Below are positions 19,308 through 21,773 of a DNA stretch of 21,773 nt, piece by piece. The position numbers were made by a program, and so were the translations under genes. This DNA comes from a virus, in the IMG/VR virus record IMGVR_UViG_3300042923_000965, positions 1 through 21,773 of that record. The stretch is one strand, 5' to 3'. The number at the start of each line of letters is the position of its first letter. Position 1 is the first letter of the stretch. A model generated the notes under the pieces. That model saw only the letters and a program-made list of their open reading frames with translations, was not told the DNA's origin and did not search any database.

Positions 19308-21350
19308 TTGGCAAGAGCTAGAGACCCAAATAGAGACAAAGCATATGACATATATATGCAACATAATGGCAACATAGATTTAGTTGAGATAGCTAGTCAA
19401 CTAAATACTTCTCCTGGATCAGTGCGAGGGTGGAAGTCTAAAGATAAATGGGAACAGAAGTTGAACGGAACGTTCCAATCAGATACGGAACGTTCCAAAC
19501 AAATGAATAAGGTTAAAAAGAAAGTCTTTGATGATGGGACTAAGGAAACTATGTTAAACGAGAACCTTACCCACGAACAAAGGCTTTTTTGTATATATTA
19601 CAGTAAGATATTTAATGCTACCCAAAGTTATCAGAAGGCTTACCAGTGTAGTTATGATGTAGCAAATTCAGAAGGATATAAGCTCCTTGTAAAACCTTGT
19701 GTAAAGTCAGAAATCCAACGACTAAACGAATTGAAGCGTCAACAGATAGTTGCTAATGAAAGTGATCTACTTGAATACCATATGCGAATAGCTTTCTCTG
19801 ACATAGGTAATTACCTCAGTTTTGGGATAAAGGCAATAGAAGAGACAGATGGCGAGGATATAAAGCATACATACAATATAAATTATGTGGACCTTAAAGA
19901 ATCATCTGAAATAGATACGCAGCTCATTCAAGAGGTCAAGCAAGGTAGGGATGGTATATCAATCAAACTTGCTGATAAGTATAAGTCTTTGGATTGGTTA
20001 GATAAATATTTCTTAATTAATCCTATGGATAAGCACAGGATAGAATTTGATAAGAAGAAGTATGAATTAGAATGTAAGAAGCTAGAGCCAGACGACAAGG
20101 CAACAGGTATTATATACAGAGGAACACCTTCCACAATGATAGCTCCTGCATTTGCTCCAGTAGTTTTTGATATCGATAATAAAGATCATAGAGAATATGT
20201 TTTCCCTGGTGGTCGTGGTTCTACTAAATCATCATTTATTAGTGAACAGGTAATAGATCTGTTGATGAAGAATGACGGTATCCATGCATTAGTTGGAAGA
20301 CAAGTTGCTGACACTCTTAGAACGTCCGTATATGCTCAGATACAATGGGCAATAGATGCATTGGGATTACAAGATGAATTTTATTGTACTGTAAGTCCTT
20401 TGGAGATTACACGAAAGAGCACCGGTCAAAAGATATACTTCCGTGGAGCTGATGATCCAGGTAAGATTAAATCAATAAAGGTACCCTTTGGCTATATCGG
20501 AATTCTATGGTTGGAAGAATTAGATCAGTTTGCCGGAGAAGAAGCGGTTAGAAAGATAGAACAGTCCGTTATTCGTGGTGGTGAATTAGCTTATATATTT
20601 AAGTCATTCAACCCTCCTAAATCAGCTAATAACTGGGCAAATAAGTATATTAAGATACCGAAAGCAAGTAGATTAGTAACCTGGTCAACATATTTAGATG
20701 TTCCTAGGCAATGGCTAGGAAAGCCTTTCCTTGATGAAGCGGACTTCCTTAAAGAGGTTAATCCTACTGCATACGAAAACGAATATATGGGTATTGCAAA
20801 TGGGACTGGTGGAGCTGTATTTGATAATGTTATTGTAAGAGCTATTACAGATGATGAGATTAAACAATTTGACCGCATATACAACGGTGTCGATTGGGGC
20901 TTTTACCCTGACCTATATTCATTTGTTAGGCTACAATATGAACCTGCTCAACATAGACTTTATATTTGGCAGGAATATACCAGTAATAAACAGTCTAATA
21001 GAGAAACTGCAGATAAACTCCTTGAATTAGGGATTACTGCAAATGACCTTATAACGTGCGATAGTTCAGAGAATAAATCAGTAGGAGATTACAGAAATTA
21101 TGGATTGCTAGCAAGATCTGCGATAAAAGGACCTGATAGTCGGAAGTATTCATATAAGTGGCTGCAGTCATTAAAGGAAATCATTATCGATAATGTGCGT
21201 TGTCCTGAGGCAGTGCAAGAGTTTCTTAATTACGAGTATGATCGAGATAAAGAAGGTAATGTAATATCAGGATATCCAGATGGTAACGATCACGTTATAG
21301 ATGCTGTAAGATATGCAACTGAATCTATTTGGAAGAAACGAGGACAATAA
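19308..21350 (+). CDS. Fused terminase, small-subunit and large-subunit domains (PBSX/XtmB type)
   Basis: A 680-residue protein with TTG start after GAGGTGGTGA. Residues 1-55 (RDPNRDKAYDIYMQHNGNIDLVEIASQLNTSPGSVRGWKSKDKWE) are the phBC6A51/PBSX-type helix-turn-helix of small terminases. Residues ~86-160 (LTHEQRLFCIYYSKIFNATQSYQKAYQ...) are the Terminase_2 DNA-recognition domain. Residues ~260-680 are a complete large subunit: Walker A GGRGSTKSS (301-309), Walker B GILWLEELDQF (~396-406), and nuclease aspartates in NGVDWGFYPD (~525-534) and NDHVIDAVRYA (~658-668). In most phages these are two genes; here one frame without a break codes both. It recognises pac/cos DNA, pumps it into proheads and cuts it. 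Portal follows. Confidence 0.92.
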   Translation: MARARDPNRDKAYDIYMQHNGNIDLVEIASQLNTSPGSVRGWKSKDKWEQKLNGTFQSDTERSKQMNKVKKKVFDDGTKETMLNENLTHEQRLFCIYYSKIFNATQSYQKAYQCSYDVANSEGYKLLVKPCVKSEIQRLNELKRQQIVANESDLLEYHMRIAFSDIGNYLSFGIKAIEETDGEDIKHTYNINYVDLKESSEIDTQLIQEVKQGRDGISIKLADKYKSLDWLDKYFLINPMDKHRIEFDKKKYELECKKLEPDDKATGIIYRGTPSTMIAPAFAPVVFDIDNKDHREYVFPGGRGSTKSSFISEQVIDLLMKNDGIHALVGRQVADTLRTSVYAQIQWAIDALGLQDEFYCTVSPLEITRKSTGQKIYFRGADDPGKIKSIKVPFGYIGILWLEELDQFAGEEAVRKIEQSVIRGGELAYIFKSFNPPKSANNWANKYIKIPKASRLVTWSTYLDVPRQWLGKPFLDEADFLKEVNPTAYENEYMGIANGTGGAVFDNVIVRAITDDEIKQFDRIYNGVDWGFYPDLYSFVRLQYEPAQHRLYIWQEYTSNKQSNRETADKLLELGITANDLITCDSSENKSVGDYRNYGLLARSAIKGPDSRKYSYKWLQSLKEIIIDNVRCPEAVQEFLNYEYDRDKEGNVISGYPDGNDHVIDAVRYATESIWKKRGQ

Positions 21351-21363
21351 AGGCGGTGATTAG

Positions 21364-21773
21364 GTGTTTGAAAATATAATCAAATTCGTAAAGGAAGTGA
21401 TAAAAAGAATGTTCCCAGTAAAGAACGTAAAACAAGCCATAGGAAGTGACGTTGCTATTTCAGCAGCAATGGTTGATAAAATTGAAGAATGGGCCAATAT
21501 GCTAAAGGGTAAAGCTGAATGGGTAGATAATGACTCTATATATTCCTTAAGGCTAGAGCAAGGCATCACTAGAGAGTTCGCTAATGTATGTTTGAATGAA
21601 ATGACTTCCAAGGTTACAAATAGAAAACTGCACGATATATATGAATCAGCAATAGAGGACCTAAACGAAAACCTACAAAGTGGGCTTGCGTTAGGTTCTT
21701 TTATTATTAAGCCGTTGGGTGAAAATAAGGTTGAATATGTATTGGCCGATAGTTTTATACCAGTAGAATTTGA
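21364..21773 (+). CDS. Portal protein, A118-like family (3' end outside window)
   Basis: The start is GTG 21364, four bases after the ribosome site AGGCGGTGAT and 13 bases past the terminase stop. The visible 136 residues (IIKFVKEVIKRMFP.., VDKIEEWANMLKGKAEW, LRLEQGITREFANVCLNEM, GLALGSFIIKPL..., EYVLADSFIPVEF) follow the N-terminal pattern of A118/SPP1-type portal proteins, including the terminal strand leading into the stem domain. The portal forms the dodecameric gate through which the terminase drives DNA. The order terminase, portal confirms that the structural region begins at the right edge. Confidence 0.85.
   Translation, partial: MFENIIKFVKEVIKRMFPVKNVKQAIGSDVAISAAMVDKIEEWANMLKGKAEWVDNDSIYSLRLEQGITREFANVCLNEMTSKVTNRKLHDIYESAIEDLNENLQSGLALGSFIIKPLGENKVEYVLADSFIPVEF

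Overview
The window is a stretch of an AT-rich temperate siphophage (or its prophage) of a low-GC Firmicute, most likely a Clostridia/Lachnospirales host. Support comes from the strong AGGAGG-type ribosome sites with frequent TTG and GTG starts, the CI/ImmA control pair, the RecT and DUF927 replication genes, an ArpU/DUF1492-like late regulator, and a PBSX-type terminase followed by an A118-type portal.

Layout. 1-931: end of the lysis cassette (membrane protein, probably the holin, then an M23-type endolysin). 1158-1580: a gene-poor segment with seven copies of TGTCCAC/GTGGACA in two clusters, which I read as attP. 1581-2768: tyrosine integrase on the minus strand. 2792-2920: palindromes, a near-consensus plus-strand promoter and a probable ~73-nt small RNA. 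3010-4357: lysis-lysogeny switch (ImmA and repressor leftward, Cro-like gene rightward, operator array between). 4314-5680: small early genes including an excisionase-like protein and an AbrB-zinc-ribbon protein. 5677-12655: recombination and replication (SMC-like ATPase, RecT, MBL-fold hydrolase, SSB, ERCC4 nuclease, CHC2 zinc protein, DUF927 ATPase). 12652-12885: nine-copy iteron cluster, the best origin candidate. 12906-13705: four small genes. 13825-14598: an Abi-alpha/DUF4393 protein inserted on the opposite strand. 14976-15413: late regulator. 15403-18523: accessory block with its own promoters. 18929-19240: unknown small gene. 19308-21773: fused small-large terminase and the start of the portal gene.

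Lysis genes sit directly beside integrase across the attP candidate. That is the order of the circular or excised phage genome, not of an integrated prophage, where these modules lie at opposite ends.

The most unusual part is 15403-18523. It holds a four-helix membrane protein with a consensus promoter; then a ~400-nt gene-free, richly folded segment containing a tRNA-like fold with four intact stems but wrong loops; then a three-gene operon coding a STAS-GHKL ATPase, a DUF4325-type STAS-like protein and a one-helix membrane protein. With the nearby Abi-alpha gene, this looks like a prophage-borne defence or superinfection-exclusion block. The RNA and the ATPase cassette are the best candidates for something undescribed.
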